Positions 47,122 through 61,280 of a DNA stretch of 64,000 bases are shown here, piece by piece. This DNA is from Porticoccaceae bacterium (GTDB lineage Bacteria; Pseudomonadota; Gammaproteobacteria; Pseudomonadales; Porticoccaceae): the NCBI GenBank assembly GCA_029242085.1, contig JAQWUP010000029.1, positions 1 to 64,000 on the forward strand, written 5' to 3'. The position numbers and the translations under genes are program-made. A model generated the notes under the pieces. It made no database searches. It saw nothing but the letters and a program-made list of their open reading frames with translations, and was not told the DNA's origin. The number at the start of each line of letters is the position of its first letter. Positions within the stretch are counted from its first letter, which is position 1.

Positions 47122-48078
47122 TCAACTGTCATCGAAGTCCTCGAACAGCACATCGCTATTTAAGCCATGTTTGCGCAGAACATCGCGCAGACGTCGCAGT
47201 GCATCAACCTGAATCTGCCTCACTCGCTCGCGGGTAAGACCAATCTCACGACCCACCTGTTCCAGCGTTTCCTCTTGGTGATGCAGCAGACCGAAGCGTC
47301 TAACCAAGACCTCTCTCTGCTTTTCTGGCAGCTGCTCGAGCCATTCACCCAACCTGTCCATAAGGTTTTCTTCTTCAATCTCATTTTCCGGGCTAAAACC
47401 ATTGTCATCGGCAATTGTTTCAACCAGTGTTTTTTCTTTGTCGGCCACCGGAATATCAATTGAAGATATACGTTCACTGAGACTGAGAATTTTGAGCACA
47501 TCGGCAACCGGTTTATCTACTTCCGCCGCGATTTCCTCAGGCGTAGGTGCATGGTCAAGCTTTTGAGCTAGCTTGCGTGAAGCACGCAGATAGACATTTA
47601 GTTCCTTGACCACATGGACAGGTAACCGAATGGTTCGAGTTTGATTCATCAACCCGCGCTCAATGGTCTGACGTATCCACCATGTCGCGTAAGTTGAGAA
47701 ACGGTAGCCTAGATCGGGATCAAATTTCTCAACCGCTCGCATTAACCCGAGGTTACCCTCTTCGATTAAATCTAACAGCTCGAGACCTCGATTGACATAA
47801 CGTCTTGAGATTTTAACCACCAATCTCAGATTGCTTTCCATCATTCTATGCCGCGACTTTTCACATCCTTTTTGTAGTTTGCGGGCATAAAAAACTTCTT
47901 CGTCGGCCGTTAACAACGGCGCGAAGCCAATTTCTTTTAAGTAGAGACTTGTAGCATCAATTACCTGATGTGTTATCTCACCGGTGTCTTCCTGACTCTC
48001 AGCGGCTGGCGCACGCTGATCTAATACTAACGCTTCATCCGTCACGTTTTGCATCCCCTTTGCACGATCTTCCTTCAT
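47122..48078 (-). CDS. rpoS: RNA polymerase sigma factor RpoS
   Basis: General stress and stationary-phase sigma factor, 318 aa. Region 1.2-2 with [37 protein letters not shown] and [16 protein letters not shown]; 2.4/3 with [15 protein letters not shown]; region 4 with [18 protein letters not shown] and [17 protein letters not shown]. Next to nlpD, as in E. coli and Pseudomonas, where an rpoS promoter lies inside nlpD. The Asp/Glu-rich tail FEDFDDS is short. Confidence 0.97.
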   Translation of the reverse strand: MKEDRAKGMQNVTDEALVLDQRAPAAESQEDTGEITHQVIDATSLYLKEIGFAPLLTADEEVFYARKLQKGCEKSRHRMMESNLRLVVKISRRYVNRGLELLDLIEEGNLGLMRAVEKFDPDLGYRFSTYATWWIRQTIERGLMNQTRTIRLPVHVVKELNVYLRASRKLAQKLDHAPTPEEIAAEVDKPVADVLKILSLSERISSIDIPVADKEKTLVETIADDNGFSPENEIEEENLMDRLGEWLEQLPEKQREVLVRRFGLLHHQEETLEQVGREIGLTRERVRQIQVDALRRLRDVLRKHGLNSDVLFEDFDDS

Positions 48079-48181
48079 TTAGCAGCCAATCCTGGCGCTA
48101 ACCCTTATTACCTATGTACCACTCCCTTTAAAACTTTTAACTAACCTTTATCTAACATTTTTCCCTATAGTAAAATCAGTT

Positions 48182-48925
48182 TTACCTTATATATACAGTG
48201 GGATTTACTGGGTACCCATCCTTTCTTATTTCAAAATACATCGTACCCTTAGACCCTAATTTCGCAATTATCTCCGTCTGTTTAACATTTTGACCCTCTT
48301 TTACCATGATTTTTTCATTATGGCCGTAGGCGCTTAATAATATCTCACTGTGTTTAATGATCATTAGCTTACCATATCCACGCAATCCGTCACCTGCATA
48401 GACCACAATTCCGGGCGCTGCCGGACGCACCATGGAGCCACTTACCCCCTTAATAGTAACGCCTTTGCGTAAATCAGCTGGACTGAAGCTCTCTGTGGTC
48501 TTTCCCTGAATGGGCCATTTCCACTGCCAATTTTCACTGTACACCGCTGGTTTAGGCTTGGCTTTAACGGCTATTGGCGCTTTTTGAGCACCGCTATTGA
48601 CCACTGTAGAAGGTATTTTTACCGCTTTGACCACAGTGCGCGATGAGGTTTTGGGGCTGTCGTTTAAGTTGACACCGCGGATATCTAAGGTCAGTCGCTG
48701 TCCGGGCCGCAGAGAAAATGGCTCAGTTAAATTATTAGCCCGCGCCAAGAGCCTGAAATTTAGGTCATAGCGCCAGGCGATGGAATAAAGGGTGTCCCCG
48801 GCGCTTACCTGATGAGTGGTAATTCGGCTGCTTGGAGGCTGCTCTAGCGAACTCACAGGCGCCGCATAATTGGAACAGGCGGTAGCCGTCAGTAGTAATA
48901 AAATGCCGAGCAATGCTTTTAACAC
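48182..48925 (-). CDS. nlpD: Murein hydrolase activator NlpD (lipoprotein)
   Basis: Outer-membrane lipoprotein that activates the amidase AmiC at division. Signal with lipobox TATAC (Cys17), LysM domain (HQVSAGDTLYSIAWRYDLNF ... RPGQRLTL, about 38-82) and a C-terminal M23/LytM domain (VKEGQNVKQTEIIAKLGSKG). The usual zinc ligands of M23 are not evident, as expected for an activator. At 247 aa it is shorter than E. coli NlpD, mainly in the linker. Confidence 0.93.
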   Translation of the reverse strand: MLKALLGILLLLTATACSNYAAPVSSLEQPPSSRITTHQVSAGDTLYSIAWRYDLNFRLLARANNLTEPFSLRPGQRLTLDIRGVNLNDSPKTSSRTVVKAVKIPSTVVNSGAQKAPIAVKAKPKPAVYSENWQWKWPIQGKTTESFSPADLRKGVTIKGVSGSMVRPAAPGIVVYAGDGLRGYGKLMIIKHSEILLSAYGHNEKIMVKEGQNVKQTEIIAKLGSKGTMYFEIRKDGYPVNPTVYIR

Positions 48926-48940
48926 ATTAGGATGCCTGTA

Positions 48941-49864
48941 CTATTTTTGTCCAATATATTCCAGTCCTAACACCAAAATCAAACCCAGCAAGAACGATAT
49001 ACAACAGAGAGCAGTCTGTGGATCCTGACCTACTATCTGTGCAAACTCATGGGGCAGTAGATTTTGCGATGCCAGTACTAGCGTTTTTCCTGAATGGCTG
49101 GTTGCAGACTCTAGCACCTGCTTCCACGGCCAGATAATATTCAAACTGCCCACCAAAAAGCCACACATAGTGGCAATAACAGCAGCCTGATAATGTGCCA
49201 ATAACCAAGATAGCAAACGACTAAACGCCATCAGACCCATCAGACCTCCGAGGGCGAAAACAGCGAGGATATCCAGCTGGAGATTGACGATCGCACCGAT
49301 AAATACCGGATATAGCCCCAGTAGAACCAAAATAAATGAGCCGGAGATGCCAGGCAATATCATCGCACATAGAGCCACGGTGCCAGCAAGAAACATGGTC
49401 AGATGAGTACCTTGCAGAGTCACGGACGGCGCAATGGAAATGCCATAAGCAATAGCGATACCCAGTAAAAAAAGCCCTTTTTCGGCCATCTGTTGGGGCG
49501 GATGCTGGCGCATCAGATAAATCACTGAACCAACAATTAATCCGGTAAAAAATGACCACAGTGGCAGTGGATGTGCGACCAATAAATACTGCATTACCTT
49601 GGCTAGAGAAAACAGGCTGGTCAATATGCCAGCTAAGAGGGTAACCAGAAACTTGCCATTGATATAGGCCCAGGCCGCTGCAAATCCCTCCGCACGAAGT
49701 ACTTTTAGCGCCCGTAAATTGAGAGATTTAATGGTATCGATCAGCTCGATGTAAATACCGCTGATAAAAGCGATTGTGCCGCCTGACACTCCGGGCACTA
49801 CATCAGCGGCGCCCATGGCGGCGCCTTTTAAGTAGAGTAACAAATAATGGGCTGGATTTTGCAT
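48941..49864 (-). CDS. DUF368 membrane protein, probable undecaprenyl-phosphate translocase
   Basis: 307 aa, about nine transmembrane helices. KGAAMGAADVVPGVSGGTIA near residue 15 and the mirror sequence CAMILPGISGSFILVLLGLY near 170 are the family's paired PGxSGG motifs. DUF368 proteins (PopT) return undecaprenyl phosphate from the outer to the inner leaflet for reuse in cell-wall synthesis. Its place between pcm and nlpD is not the E. coli arrangement. Confidence 0.9.
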   Translation of the reverse strand: MQNPAHYLLLYLKGAAMGAADVVPGVSGGTIAFISGIYIELIDTIKSLNLRALKVLRAEGFAAAWAYINGKFLVTLLAGILTSLFSLAKVMQYLLVAHPLPLWSFFTGLIVGSVIYLMRQHPPQQMAEKGLFLLGIAIAYGISIAPSVTLQGTHLTMFLAGTVALCAMILPGISGSFILVLLGLYPVFIGAIVNLQLDILAVFALGGLMGLMAFSRLLSWLLAHYQAAVIATMCGFLVGSLNIIWPWKQVLESATSHSGKTLVLASQNLLPHEFAQIVGQDPQTALCCISFLLGLILVLGLEYIGQK

Positions 49865-49900
49865 ATCTGCTCCTACTGCAACTTAGACTGGATTGTTAGC

Positions 49901-50572
49901 CTAACGAGACAGTCCGCCAAGTAGAGGCACAAACTTAACTTTTTCAACGACCTCCTCATCAAATTCAGAGGAATCGCCCACCCGTTTTAACACTCTTAAA
50001 TCCTGAGACTGACCATTGCCTACTGGGATCACCAGAATGCCGTCTGGCGCCATTTGGCGCAATAGCTCCTCTGGCACAGTCTGAGGTGCCGCAGTGGTGA
50101 TAATGCCATCGTAGGGTGCATGCCTGTCCCAACCGAAGCTTCCGTCGGACAGCTCTGCGGTTATATTGTTTAAGCCCAGTTTTCTAAATCGATCCCTGGC
50201 CTTTTTCAGTAGGGGTTCTATGCGCTCTACGGTACAGACCTCACCCACTAACTGGGACAGAATAGTCGTCTGATATCCAGAGCCTGTACCAATCTCCAAG
50301 ACTTTTTTTAGAGGCCCGCCACTGAGTAGTATCTCGGTCATGCGCGCTACGATATAGGGTTGCGACAATGTCTGGGAATAGCCAATTGGCAGCGCCGTAT
50401 CCTCGTAGGCTCTATGTGACAGCGCTTCATCAAGAAATATATGCCTAGGGGTCATACGAATAACATCAAGCACCGCTTGGCTGCTAATACCCTGATCAAT
50501 CAGCCGCTGGATTAACCGCTCACGGGTTCGCTGGGACGTCATGCCGACACCAGCTAGTTCGATCGAGTTCAC
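49901..50572 (-). CDS. pcm: Protein-L-isoaspartate O-methyltransferase
   Basis: Repairs isoaspartyl damage with S-adenosylmethionine. KVLEIGTGSGYQTTILSQL is motif I; MTPRHIFLDEALSHRAYED and GYSQTLSQPYIVARM are typical of the family. A GTG at 50572 behind AGGGGAAGTAG gives 223 aa; ATG at 50542 (MTSQRTRERL) gives 213 aa and is equally possible. In relatives surE stands immediately upstream, but here it is absent. Confidence 0.96.
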   Translation of the reverse strand: MNSIELAGVGMTSQRTRERLIQRLIDQGISSQAVLDVIRMTPRHIFLDEALSHRAYEDTALPIGYSQTLSQPYIVARMTEILLSGGPLKKVLEIGTGSGYQTTILSQLVGEVCTVERIEPLLKKARDRFRKLGLNNITAELSDGSFGWDRHAPYDGIITTAAPQTVPEELLRQMAPDGILVIPVGNGQSQDLRVLKRVGDSSEFDEEVVEKVKFVPLLGGLSR

Positions 50573-50714
50573 CTACTTCCCCTGTTAGTTGGGCCCATTC
50601 AATACTCTGTTCAAAAGGTCGTTTGCTAAGTTCTATTAAAAACGTCCATTAAAGGACCTGCTTATTGGCCAAAAATCTGGCTGTGGACCGCATTATTGCT
50701 CAGTCGGTAATATA

Positions 50715-51683
50715 TCACAGGGCTTCAAATTTCGGGCGGAATAATTCGGCTAATTCACGCAATAATGCAGTCGCAAAACAGCCTCTAGGCAGTGCGAACT
50801 GTAACCTTAGATAATCAGTCTGAGGCCAACTTGCCGTTAAATTCTCCGGCTTTAACAGCAGGTTACGACGCTCCTGCGCAAGGCCCGCATGCTCTAATGC
50901 ATAACACCAACTGTGCCACTCCGCCAATACCTCTGATTCTATCTGCCTATTGTCGGCACTGGCATTTGAGCGCCCCCGCCCCCACAGTGGACCGGTCTGA
51001 TCCGTAAGATCATCGCGCTCAATATAGTTCGCCACGACCAAATTAAATAACCAGGAGCGCGCGGCGGAAAGATAGAGACCGGTGCCATGGCGGTTGCCTT
51101 TAAGCTGATCCGCGACAATCAGCTTCTGCGCTTCATAAAGATTGCCGCCCTTGTGACCAAAACGCTGTTCTGCAAAATAATTGGGCACGCCCTGCTGCTC
51201 TATCATCTCTAAACGCTGTGCCACTAATACAGGGTCGACCCGGAAGTCGCGCAGCAGAATATTGAACTGATTGCCCCTATGCATACCACGACGCAATTTT
51301 TTATGATGTCTGCACTGGGCAATAATCTCAAAATCATCGTGCTGTAGCTGGCCAGCATCCAGCTCTCGGCCCGGCAGATGCAGACTGTACCATTGGGTGG
51401 TTACGGCAAATCGGTCTTTCATCCCACAGTAACTCACGTCATTGCGATTAATACCGGCCAGCGTAGCCAGCAGGCCCGCCACCCAAGTGGTGTTCTGATC
51501 GCGCTTGCGGATATGCAGCAGCAGATGCTCACCCTCACCACTGGGCTGAAGATCAATGATTTCATCGACTTGAAAATCTTCTGGCTCAGTTCTAAACATT
51601 GCTGCGCCCAAAGGCTCGCCGAATGCCCGCGGCATCAGATGAAAATCAAATAGGTGTCTGTCCTCGGTGGCCAATACGGTCAA
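50715..51683 (-). CDS. truD: tRNA pseudouridine(13) synthase
   Basis: Makes pseudouridine 13 in tRNA-Glu. The catalytic aspartate lies in [36 protein letters not shown] opening, [20 protein letters not shown] and [15 protein letters not shown] are family blocks. 322 aa. Its ATG overlaps the ispF stop by four bases (ATGA). Confidence 0.96.
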   Translation of the reverse strand: MTVLATEDRHLFDFHLMPRAFGEPLGAAMFRTEPEDFQVDEIIDLQPSGEGEHLLLHIRKRDQNTTWVAGLLATLAGINRNDVSYCGMKDRFAVTTQWYSLHLPGRELDAGQLQHDDFEIIAQCRHHKKLRRGMHRGNQFNILLRDFRVDPVLVAQRLEMIEQQGVPNYFAEQRFGHKGGNLYEAQKLIVADQLKGNRHGTGLYLSAARSWLFNLVVANYIERDDLTDQTGPLWGRGRSNASADNRQIESEVLAEWHSWCYALEHAGLAQERRNLLLKPENLTASWPQTDYLRLQFALPRGCFATALLRELAELFRPKFEAL

Positions 51684-52156
51684 ACTGCAGCACTTAAAAG
51701 CACCACGGCGTGGCAGGCTATACCTTCTTCGCGACCGATGAAACCAAGCTTTTCAGTGGTAGTGGCTTTGATATTAATCTGGCTGAGATCAGAGCCCATA
51801 TCAGCGGCCAAATTAATGCGCATTTTGTCGAGATAAGGAGCCATCTTTGGGTTCTGAGCGATAATTGTGATATCAGCATTGCCTAATATGTATCCATTAT
51901 TCGTCATCATACCGACCACCGCCGCCAGTAAATCGCGGCTATTACTGCCTTTGTAGGCGGCATCTGTGTCTGGAAAATGCTGACCAATATCTCCCAGAGC
52001 CAGGGCGCCGAGCAAGGCATCAATCAGTGCATGGATTAGCACATCACCATCGGAATGAGCCACAAATGCATGCCGATGTGGAATGCTTACACCCCCCAGT
52101 GTCAGTGCATCGCCATCGCCAAATGCATGTACGTCGTAGCCATGTCCAATACGCAT
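51680..52156 (-). CDS. ispF: 2-C-methyl-D-erythritol 2,4-cyclodiphosphate synthase
   Basis: Fifth step of the MEP isoprenoid pathway. [16 protein letters not shown] holds the zinc ligands Asp8 and His10; [18 protein letters not shown] and [10 protein letters not shown] continue the active site; ending [20 protein letters not shown]. 158 aa. Overlaps both ispD (1 bp) and truD (4 bp). Confidence 0.97.
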   Translation of the reverse strand: MRIGHGYDVHAFGDGDALTLGGVSIPHRHAFVAHSDGDVLIHALIDALLGALALGDIGQHFPDTDAAYKGSNSRDLLAAVVGMMTNNGYILGNADITIIAQNPKMAPYLDKMRINLAADMGSDLSQINIKATTTEKLGFIGREEGIACHAVVLLSAAV

Positions 52157-52866
52157 TATTCTGCCTCCTGATTTTTCATAATTGCCTCAGCAATCACCAA
52201 ATCTTCTCGACGGGTAACTTTTATATTATCCTGCCGACCCTCTACTACTATGGCCTGTGCACCGGCATATTCAATGGCTGAGGCCTCATCAGTAGGGATC
52301 TTATTATTGCCCAGCATGCTTTGCATAGCCTCGCGCAAGAGGCCATAACGAAACATCTGCGGCGTCTGAGCGGCTCTGTATTCAGCGCGATTTGCGGTAC
52401 TGACAATATCACCCTGAGGCGTGACAAGTTTTAATGTGTCATTAATTGGTGCGGCAAGAATGCCTCCGACACGATGGCCGCCGACCTCACTTATAAGCTT
52501 GCCAATACTTGCCGGTGCAATGCAGGGACGCGCCATATCGTGCACCAGGACCCAGTCATCCTCGTCGGCAAGATCATGTATTGCTAGAAGACCGTTTAAG
52601 ACCGAATGGGCGCGCTGGTCACCGCCGGCCACGAGACGAACCCGGGGATTTTCGATGGCGGGCACTTTGGACCAGTAACCAGAACTCATATCACAGGGCG
52701 AGATTATTGCCTCAATCACTGGAATGCTCAGCAATCGACTCAGGGTATGCTGGGCGACTAAACTGCCGTTTAAATGATGGAACTGCTTCGGGATATCTGC
52801 CGAAAAACGCTTCCCTGTTCCTGCGGCAGGCACTATGGCCCAGTATTTTGGCGATTTATTATTCAA
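52156..52866 (-). CDS. ispD: 2-C-methyl-D-erythritol 4-phosphate cytidylyltransferase
   Basis: Third step of the MEP pathway, making CDP-methylerythritol. [18 protein letters not shown] is the nucleotide-binding signature, [12 protein letters not shown] and TQTPQ-type [13 protein letters not shown] complete the fold. 236 aa; overlaps ftsB by four bases. Confidence 0.97.
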   Translation of the reverse strand: MNNKSPKYWAIVPAAGTGKRFSADIPKQFHHLNGSLVAQHTLSRLLSIPVIEAIISPCDMSSGYWSKVPAIENPRVRLVAGGDQRAHSVLNGLLAIHDLADEDDWVLVHDMARPCIAPASIGKLISEVGGHRVGGILAAPINDTLKLVTPQGDIVSTANRAEYRAAQTPQMFRYGLLREAMQSMLGNNKIPTDEASAIEYAGAQAIVVEGRQDNIKVTRREDLVIAEAIMKNQEAE

Positions 52867-53183
52867 GGTTGCGTGCCCTCAGTAGCAGGCGTTTTCTGCA
52901 GAACACGATCGTCTTTATCAATCACTAAATAAAATATTTCGCCTTCTTTGATCATGCCCAAATCTTTGCGCGCTTTTTCTTCAATAGAATCGAGATTAGT
53001 TTTTAAACTCTCGACCTCTTGAGCAATACGCTTGTTGCGCTGCTGTAATTGCTCATTGATAACAAGCTGCTGTTCAACCTTCTTATCCAGCTCAGCCTTA
53101 TGGGCAAGACTGCCCTCACCGACCCACAATCGAAACTGCAGGCCGGTAAAAAGGACGAGAAGTATTATCAGCAACCAGCGCAT
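52863..53183 (-). CDS. ftsB: Cell division protein FtsB
   Basis: Small bitopic protein linking FtsQ and FtsL at the division site. One N-terminal helix (LLIILLVLFTGLQFRLWVGEG), a coiled coil (about residues 28-70) and the conserved end ARKDLGMIKEGEIFYLVID. 106 aa. Position between eno and ispD is the standard one. Confidence 0.95.
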   Translation of the reverse strand: MRWLLIILLVLFTGLQFRLWVGEGSLAHKAELDKKVEQQLVINEQLQQRNKRIAQEVESLKTNLDSIEEKARKDLGMIKEGEIFYLVIDKDDRVLQKTPATEGTQP

Positions 53184-53230
53184 CTACTTATTCTATTCCG
53201 TTTAGCAGTGGAGATGCCATATTGATCAAA

Positions 53231-54562
<1,332 letters not shown>

Positions 54563-54588
54563 TTAACGGCCGAAGGCAGGTATTCCAG

Positions 54589-57203
<2,615 letters not shown>

Positions 57204-57230
57204 TTACTACTATGATATGAGAAGAATCTA

Positions 57231-58583
57231 TCAACAATTTGCCTGAGCATCGAGATGCCAGTGAATACAAGTTCCCTGCTGATCCGATGCTGCCTGATAG
57301 CCCTCACAAACCCACAGGCTCCCTACCGCAACAAGCTGTTCACCCATGTATAGCAGCGGTATTCTATCTCGCCACCAGGGCTCGAGATTATATTCCTGAA
57401 GCAATTTTTTAAGGCTATTGGAGTGCTGCCTGCCCGCGGGCTGACAGCGCTCACCGCCTGTTCGGGTGCGCACAGTCAAGGGCTGGCCCGCAGCTATCAA
57501 AAGGCCCTGACCGAGGGTTTTTTCGCCACTTAAGCGGCTGCCATCCGGCAGAGGCAGGGACTGTTCGGTATGCCAGTGCAAATCCTTATTTACAGCGCCG
57601 CATTCAGTCGCAGCGGTCAAAAGATAGAGTCGGTTGCGAAAGCGCCCCCAGCGCATGCCCTGCGACAACAATTTTGGTGCGGCGTCTTCGCCAGCCCGCA
57701 CCACAGAGTCAATAATTTCAGCGACAATTTTATGGCCTGGCAGCGGCAACTGATACAGGCCTGGCCAGTGACGCAGCGTATTTCTCTGGCGCACGGCCGG
57801 CATCGCTGTCAGGGCATGCAAACAGATTGACCAGCCACCGCGTTCAGCCTTCACCTCAACTGTTTGCAGGTCATCTGCAGCTAATGCCTCGGCAAGGTCT
57901 TCGTTGTCCTTACTCAGCTGCGCTGAAAGGCCAATGCGCTTGGCATAATCTGGCCATCGATAAGCAATTTCAGGCACCACTCGATTGCGCAAATAATTGC
58001 GGTCAAAGGTGGTTTGCAGATTGGTTTCGTCTTCGATCCAGGTCAGATTGTGCTGCTCAGCAAAGTCCTGTAATTGTGATTTTTGCCACTGCAGTAATGG
58101 TCTCATTAAACGACCTTCAGCCAGAGTTCGTGAATCTGGAATACCAGACAACCCCTTACTCCCGGAGCCACGCAACAGTCGGTAGAGCACGGTCTCAACC
58201 TGATCGTCAGCATGATGGCCAAGGAATAACAGTCCGTCTGTTTGTAATAGCCGAGTAAAGACCTCATATCGAGCTTTGCGCGCAGCCGCCTCAAGCCCTT
58301 CACCCGCGCCGTCTACGGAGACGGTTTCACAGAGCAGCTGCACTCCGCGAGACTGGCAAAAACCCTCCACATGTGACTGCCACTTATCTGCATTATCTGA
58401 CAGACCATGATTAATATGCACTGCGCACAGACGCTGCGCCGGCACAATATCGCAGAGCAGCGCCAGTAAAACTGTGGAGTCTAAACCGCCGCTAAAGCCC
58501 ACTAAAATCTGCGGCGCATTTTCAAGCCGCGACTGGCAGGATGAAAATACCGCTGCTGCATTTAATTGCCGAGCCCTAGCCAT
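57231..58583 (-). CDS. tilS: tRNA(Ile)-lysidine synthase
   Basis: Converts wobble C34 of tRNA-Ile(CAU) to lysidine so that it reads AUA. PP-loop GFSGGLDSTVLLALL near residue 29, HINHGLSDNADKWQSHVEGF and HHADDQVETVLYRLLRGSG are the catalytic blocks; two C-terminal domains follow. 450 aa. Overlaps yheU by one base (TAATG). Confidence 0.96.
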   Translation of the reverse strand: MARARQLNAAAVFSSCQSRLENAPQILVGFSGGLDSTVLLALLCDIVPAQRLCAVHINHGLSDNADKWQSHVEGFCQSRGVQLLCETVSVDGAGEGLEAAARKARYEVFTRLLQTDGLLFLGHHADDQVETVLYRLLRGSGSKGLSGIPDSRTLAEGRLMRPLLQWQKSQLQDFAEQHNLTWIEDETNLQTTFDRNYLRNRVVPEIAYRWPDYAKRIGLSAQLSKDNEDLAEALAADDLQTVEVKAERGGWSICLHALTAMPAVRQRNTLRHWPGLYQLPLPGHKIVAEIIDSVVRAGEDAAPKLLSQGMRWGRFRNRLYLLTAATECGAVNKDLHWHTEQSLPLPDGSRLSGEKTLGQGLLIAAGQPLTVRTRTGGERCQPAGRQHSNSLKKLLQEYNLEPWWRDRIPLLYMGEQLVAVGSLWVCEGYQAASDQQGTCIHWHLDAQANC

Positions 58584-58894
58584 TAGTCAATGCTCTGGTT
58601 ATCTTGGTTAGCCAGTTGCGAGTAGTCCTCATAGGCATCACCGCTCTCATTAGCCGACTCCTGCTCTGCCACATAACGGGTAAACTGGTGTCTGGTCAGC
58701 AATGTGCAGTTTTCTGTCACTGGATCGAAGGTAATCAATACATCACCGCGATCCAGTTGGCGCCGCACCTGCGCCATTTTACTGTCCATGCTGGTTTCTG
58801 AGGCGCCATAGTCGGTGCCCTCGCGCAGGATAAACTCTTCGATTACCGCATTGAGAATGTCAGGACTAAGTCGATCGAGAGGGATTTCAATCAC
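58583..58894 (-). CDS. yheU: YheU family protein (UPF0270)
   Basis: A 103-aa protein whose first 75 residues match YheU: IEIPLDRLSPDILNAVIEEF, LREGTDYG and VRRQLDRGDVLITFD. An acidic tail of about 28 residues is extra. Function unknown. Its start overlaps the stop of the upstream methyltransferase-like gene by four bases. Confidence 0.9.
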   Translation of the reverse strand: MIEIPLDRLSPDILNAVIEEFILREGTDYGASETSMDSKMAQVRRQLDRGDVLITFDPVTENCTLLTRHQFTRYVAEQESANESGDAYEDYSQLANQDNQSID

Positions 58895-59664
58895 TGTTTG
58901 GGCTTCCTGAACCGCAAAGTCATGCGATCACTCTCGCCAATGGCTAAATATTTATCGCGATCCTGAGCACCCAACCTAAGGTTGGGCGGCAATGTCCACA
59001 CCCCTTTGGGATGATCTGCACTGTCTTTTGGATTGGCATTAATCTCAGCGCTGGCCTCCAACACAAAACCGGCGCGCTCAGCCAATTCGATAACGTAGCT
59101 CTGGGTCATATAGCCACTGCTTATCATGGTCTCTCTAGCCGTGCCAGGCACCGCCCGATGCTCAACCACTCCCAGGACGCCACCGGGCTTTAAGGTTTTA
59201 TAAAACAGTTCAAAAGCTGTGGCTTCATTGTTGGATCGCAACCAGTTGTGGACATTGCGGAATGTCACCAATGCATCCGCACTATTGGCTGGTGTGGTCA
59301 GCAAATTCACTGAAATATCAAAGGTGTGCAGCTCAACATTGCTGTACAGCGCTGGATCTGCAGCTATTTTCTTTTCAAAGCGCTTCCGCGAGTTGCGATA
59401 GTAATCAACGTTTGAGTGCGGATTAAAATGGGCAGCAAATAATGTCCCTGTTACATAATCGGCTAGAATTTCGGTATACCAGCCACCGCCAGGCGTAATC
59501 TCAACCACATCCATCTCGGGACTTAATCCAAAAAACTCAATGGTTTCAGCAGGGTGACGAAACTGGTCTCGGGATGCATCTCGCTCTGCTTGAGCTGTAA
59601 TTGACAGCAGGGAGACACAGAGTATTAAGACCAGATAAAGTCCGTGGGACATAATATTTTTCAT
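58891..59664 (-). CDS. Predicted methyltransferase with signal peptide (COG4798-like)
   Basis: 257 aa with a clear signal peptide (HGLYLVLILCVSLLSITAQA, cleaved before ERDASRD). The mature part is a class I methyltransferase fold: MDVVEITPGGGWYTEILADY as motif I, ALVTFRNVHNW and LKPGGVLGVVEHRA. RDQFRHPAETIEFFGLSPEM is typical of this exported group. Export is puzzling because S-adenosylmethionine is not known in the periplasm; substrate unknown. Confidence 0.85.
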   Translation of the reverse strand: MKNIMSHGLYLVLILCVSLLSITAQAERDASRDQFRHPAETIEFFGLSPEMDVVEITPGGGWYTEILADYVTGTLFAAHFNPHSNVDYYRNSRKRFEKKIAADPALYSNVELHTFDISVNLLTTPANSADALVTFRNVHNWLRSNNEATAFELFYKTLKPGGVLGVVEHRAVPGTARETMISSGYMTQSYVIELAERAGFVLEASAEINANPKDSADHPKGVWTLPPNLRLGAQDRDKYLAIGESDRMTLRFRKPKQ

Positions 59665-59762
59665 AACCTGTAAGTCCTGTAATTGGTTGAGTGCAAACTA
59701 TAACAGCGCCATCGATTAGTGCCATAATAACGCGCATTAAAGACCGCATTGCAGGTAAACCT

Positions 59763-60272
59763 ATGACCAATCATTTAGTAGTAACCATTCTCGCTGAAGA
59801 CCGCCCCGGCATTGTTGAGCAAATAGCCCAAACTATCATCGCTCACAGCGGCAACTGGATGGAGAGCAGTATGAATCGTCTGGCCGGTAAATTTGCGGGT
59901 ATTCTGCTGGTCGAGGTAGATGCTCAGCACAACAGTCCGCTGCAAGAAGCCCTAATTGGACTCAGTGAGCATGGCATTACCATTACCGTTGAAGACAGCA
60001 AATATTTGGGGCAGCACGAGATACCGCTGTGCATTGAGATTATCGCCAATGATCGCCCCGGCATCGTCGGTGAAATTGCCGCGCAGCTGGCCAGTAAAAA
60101 GGTCAATCTCGAGTCTTTGGAAACCTTCTGTGACAGCGCGCCTATGTCTGCCGGTACAATGTTTCATGCCCATGCCTATATTCAGTTGCCTGGGGGAATG
60201 TCGCAAAATGATTTAACATTGTTATTGGAAGGTCTATCCGATGACCTGATGGTCGAGATTGTAGATATTTAA
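59763..60272 (+). CDS. gcvR: Glycine cleavage system regulator GcvR-like (two ACT domains)
   Basis: 169 aa from the ATG at 59763. Two ACT domains: [20 protein letters not shown] (residues 4-80) and [20 protein letters not shown] (about 88-165). In E. coli GcvR binds glycine and holds the activator GcvA. No gcv genes are in the window, so the role is inferred from the fold. It precedes trmL by one base. Confidence 0.88.
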   Translation: MTNHLVVTILAEDRPGIVEQIAQTIIAHSGNWMESSMNRLAGKFAGILLVEVDAQHNSPLQEALIGLSEHGITITVEDSKYLGQHEIPLCIEIIANDRPGIVGEIAAQLASKKVNLESLETFCDSAPMSAGTMFHAHAYIQLPGGMSQNDLTLLLEGLSDDLMVEIVDI

Positions 60273-60273
60273 T

Positions 60274-60744
60274 ATGCTCGACATTGTTTTATACCAACCG
60301 GAAATCCCACCCAACACCGGAAATATTATTCGCCTCTGTGCCAATACTGGTTTCCGTCTACACCTGATCGAGCCACTGGGCTTTGATCTGGATGATAAAA
60401 AACTGCGCCGTGCAGGTCTGGACTATCGCGAGTTTCAGGACTTACAGGTACATGCCGATTGGCCCGCCTATCTGACTAGCGCCAAGCCTAAGGCCGTTTA
60501 TGCACTGAGCACTAAGGGATCAGTCTGTTATTCAAAGGTCAACTACCAACCGGGAGACGCTCTGCTATTCGGCCCGGAGACCCGAGGTCTGCCGGAGAGT
60601 ATTCGCACCGAGGTCGGTGCTGCAAATGTATTGCGATTGCCGATGCAGGCACAGAGCCGCAGCCTTAACCTTTCCAATACCGTGTCCATCGTGACCTATG
60701 AAGCATGGCGGCAGCTGGATTTTTCTATGACGAGTTCTCTATGA
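60274..60744 (+). CDS. trmL: tRNA (cytidine/uridine(34)-2'-O)-methyltransferase
   Basis: SPOUT methyltransferase of 156 aa that methylates the wobble ribose of two leucine tRNAs. [34 protein letters not shown] and [19 protein letters not shown] are diagnostic. Its TGA overlaps the ATG of the flavodoxin gene (ATGA). Confidence 0.97.
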   Translation: MLDIVLYQPEIPPNTGNIIRLCANTGFRLHLIEPLGFDLDDKKLRRAGLDYREFQDLQVHADWPAYLTSAKPKAVYALSTKGSVCYSKVNYQPGDALLFGPETRGLPESIRTEVGAANVLRLPMQAQSRSLNLSNTVSIVTYEAWRQLDFSMTSSL

Positions 60745-61280
60745 GTATAAAAATTGGTTTATTTTACGGTAGCTCTACCTGCTATACAGAGATGGCCGGA
60801 GAGAAAATTCGCGACCAGATCAATGGCCTGCTCAGTGCCGAAGTGGTCATTATGCACAATATTGCCGATGACCCTATCAGCCTGATGGAGGATTACAGCT
60901 ATCTGATTTTAGGGATACCAACCTGGGACTATGGTGAGCTGCAAGAAGACTGGGAGACCCACTGGGATGAGATTGATAGCCTTGATCTCAATCATGCCAG
61001 AGCGGCGCTCTATGGTTTGGGAGATCAAATTGGCTACCCAGAATGGTTTCAAGATGCACTGGGGTATCTCTGGGCCAAGATGGTTAATCAGGGGGCTACC
61101 ACTGTCGGCGCCTGGCCTAATAAGGGTTATACCTTTGAGGATTCTAAAGCGCTGACCAAGGATAAAGCTTATTTTGTCGGCCTGCCTCTGGATGATGAAA
61201 ATCAACTTGAGCTTACAGATGGTTTTATCAGCCTTTGGTGCGATCAAATTCTGATTGAATTTGGCCTTAAATCAACGTGA
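60741..61280 (+). CDS. Flavodoxin (long chain)
   Basis: 179-aa FMN electron carrier. [19 protein letters not shown] is the phosphate-binding loop (GSSTCYTE in place of the more common GSxTGNTE), [20 protein letters not shown] and [20 protein letters not shown] bind the flavin ring, as in long-chain flavodoxins FldA/FldB. Position between trmL and mnmC, with four-base overlaps on both sides, suggests a link to tRNA modification but the partner enzyme is not known. Confidence 0.93.
   Translation: MSIKIGLFYGSSTCYTEMAGEKIRDQINGLLSAEVVIMHNIADDPISLMEDYSYLILGIPTWDYGELQEDWETHWDEIDSLDLNHARAALYGLGDQIGYPEWFQDALGYLWAKMVNQGATTVGAWPNKGYTFEDSKALTKDKAYFVGLPLDDENQLELTDGFISLWCDQILIEFGLKST

Noticed and set aside
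50573..50714. Remnant of surE between truD and pcm
   Set aside because: The gap gives a short protein-like string on the minus strand, but nothing that matches SurE motifs, and it is too short to judge.
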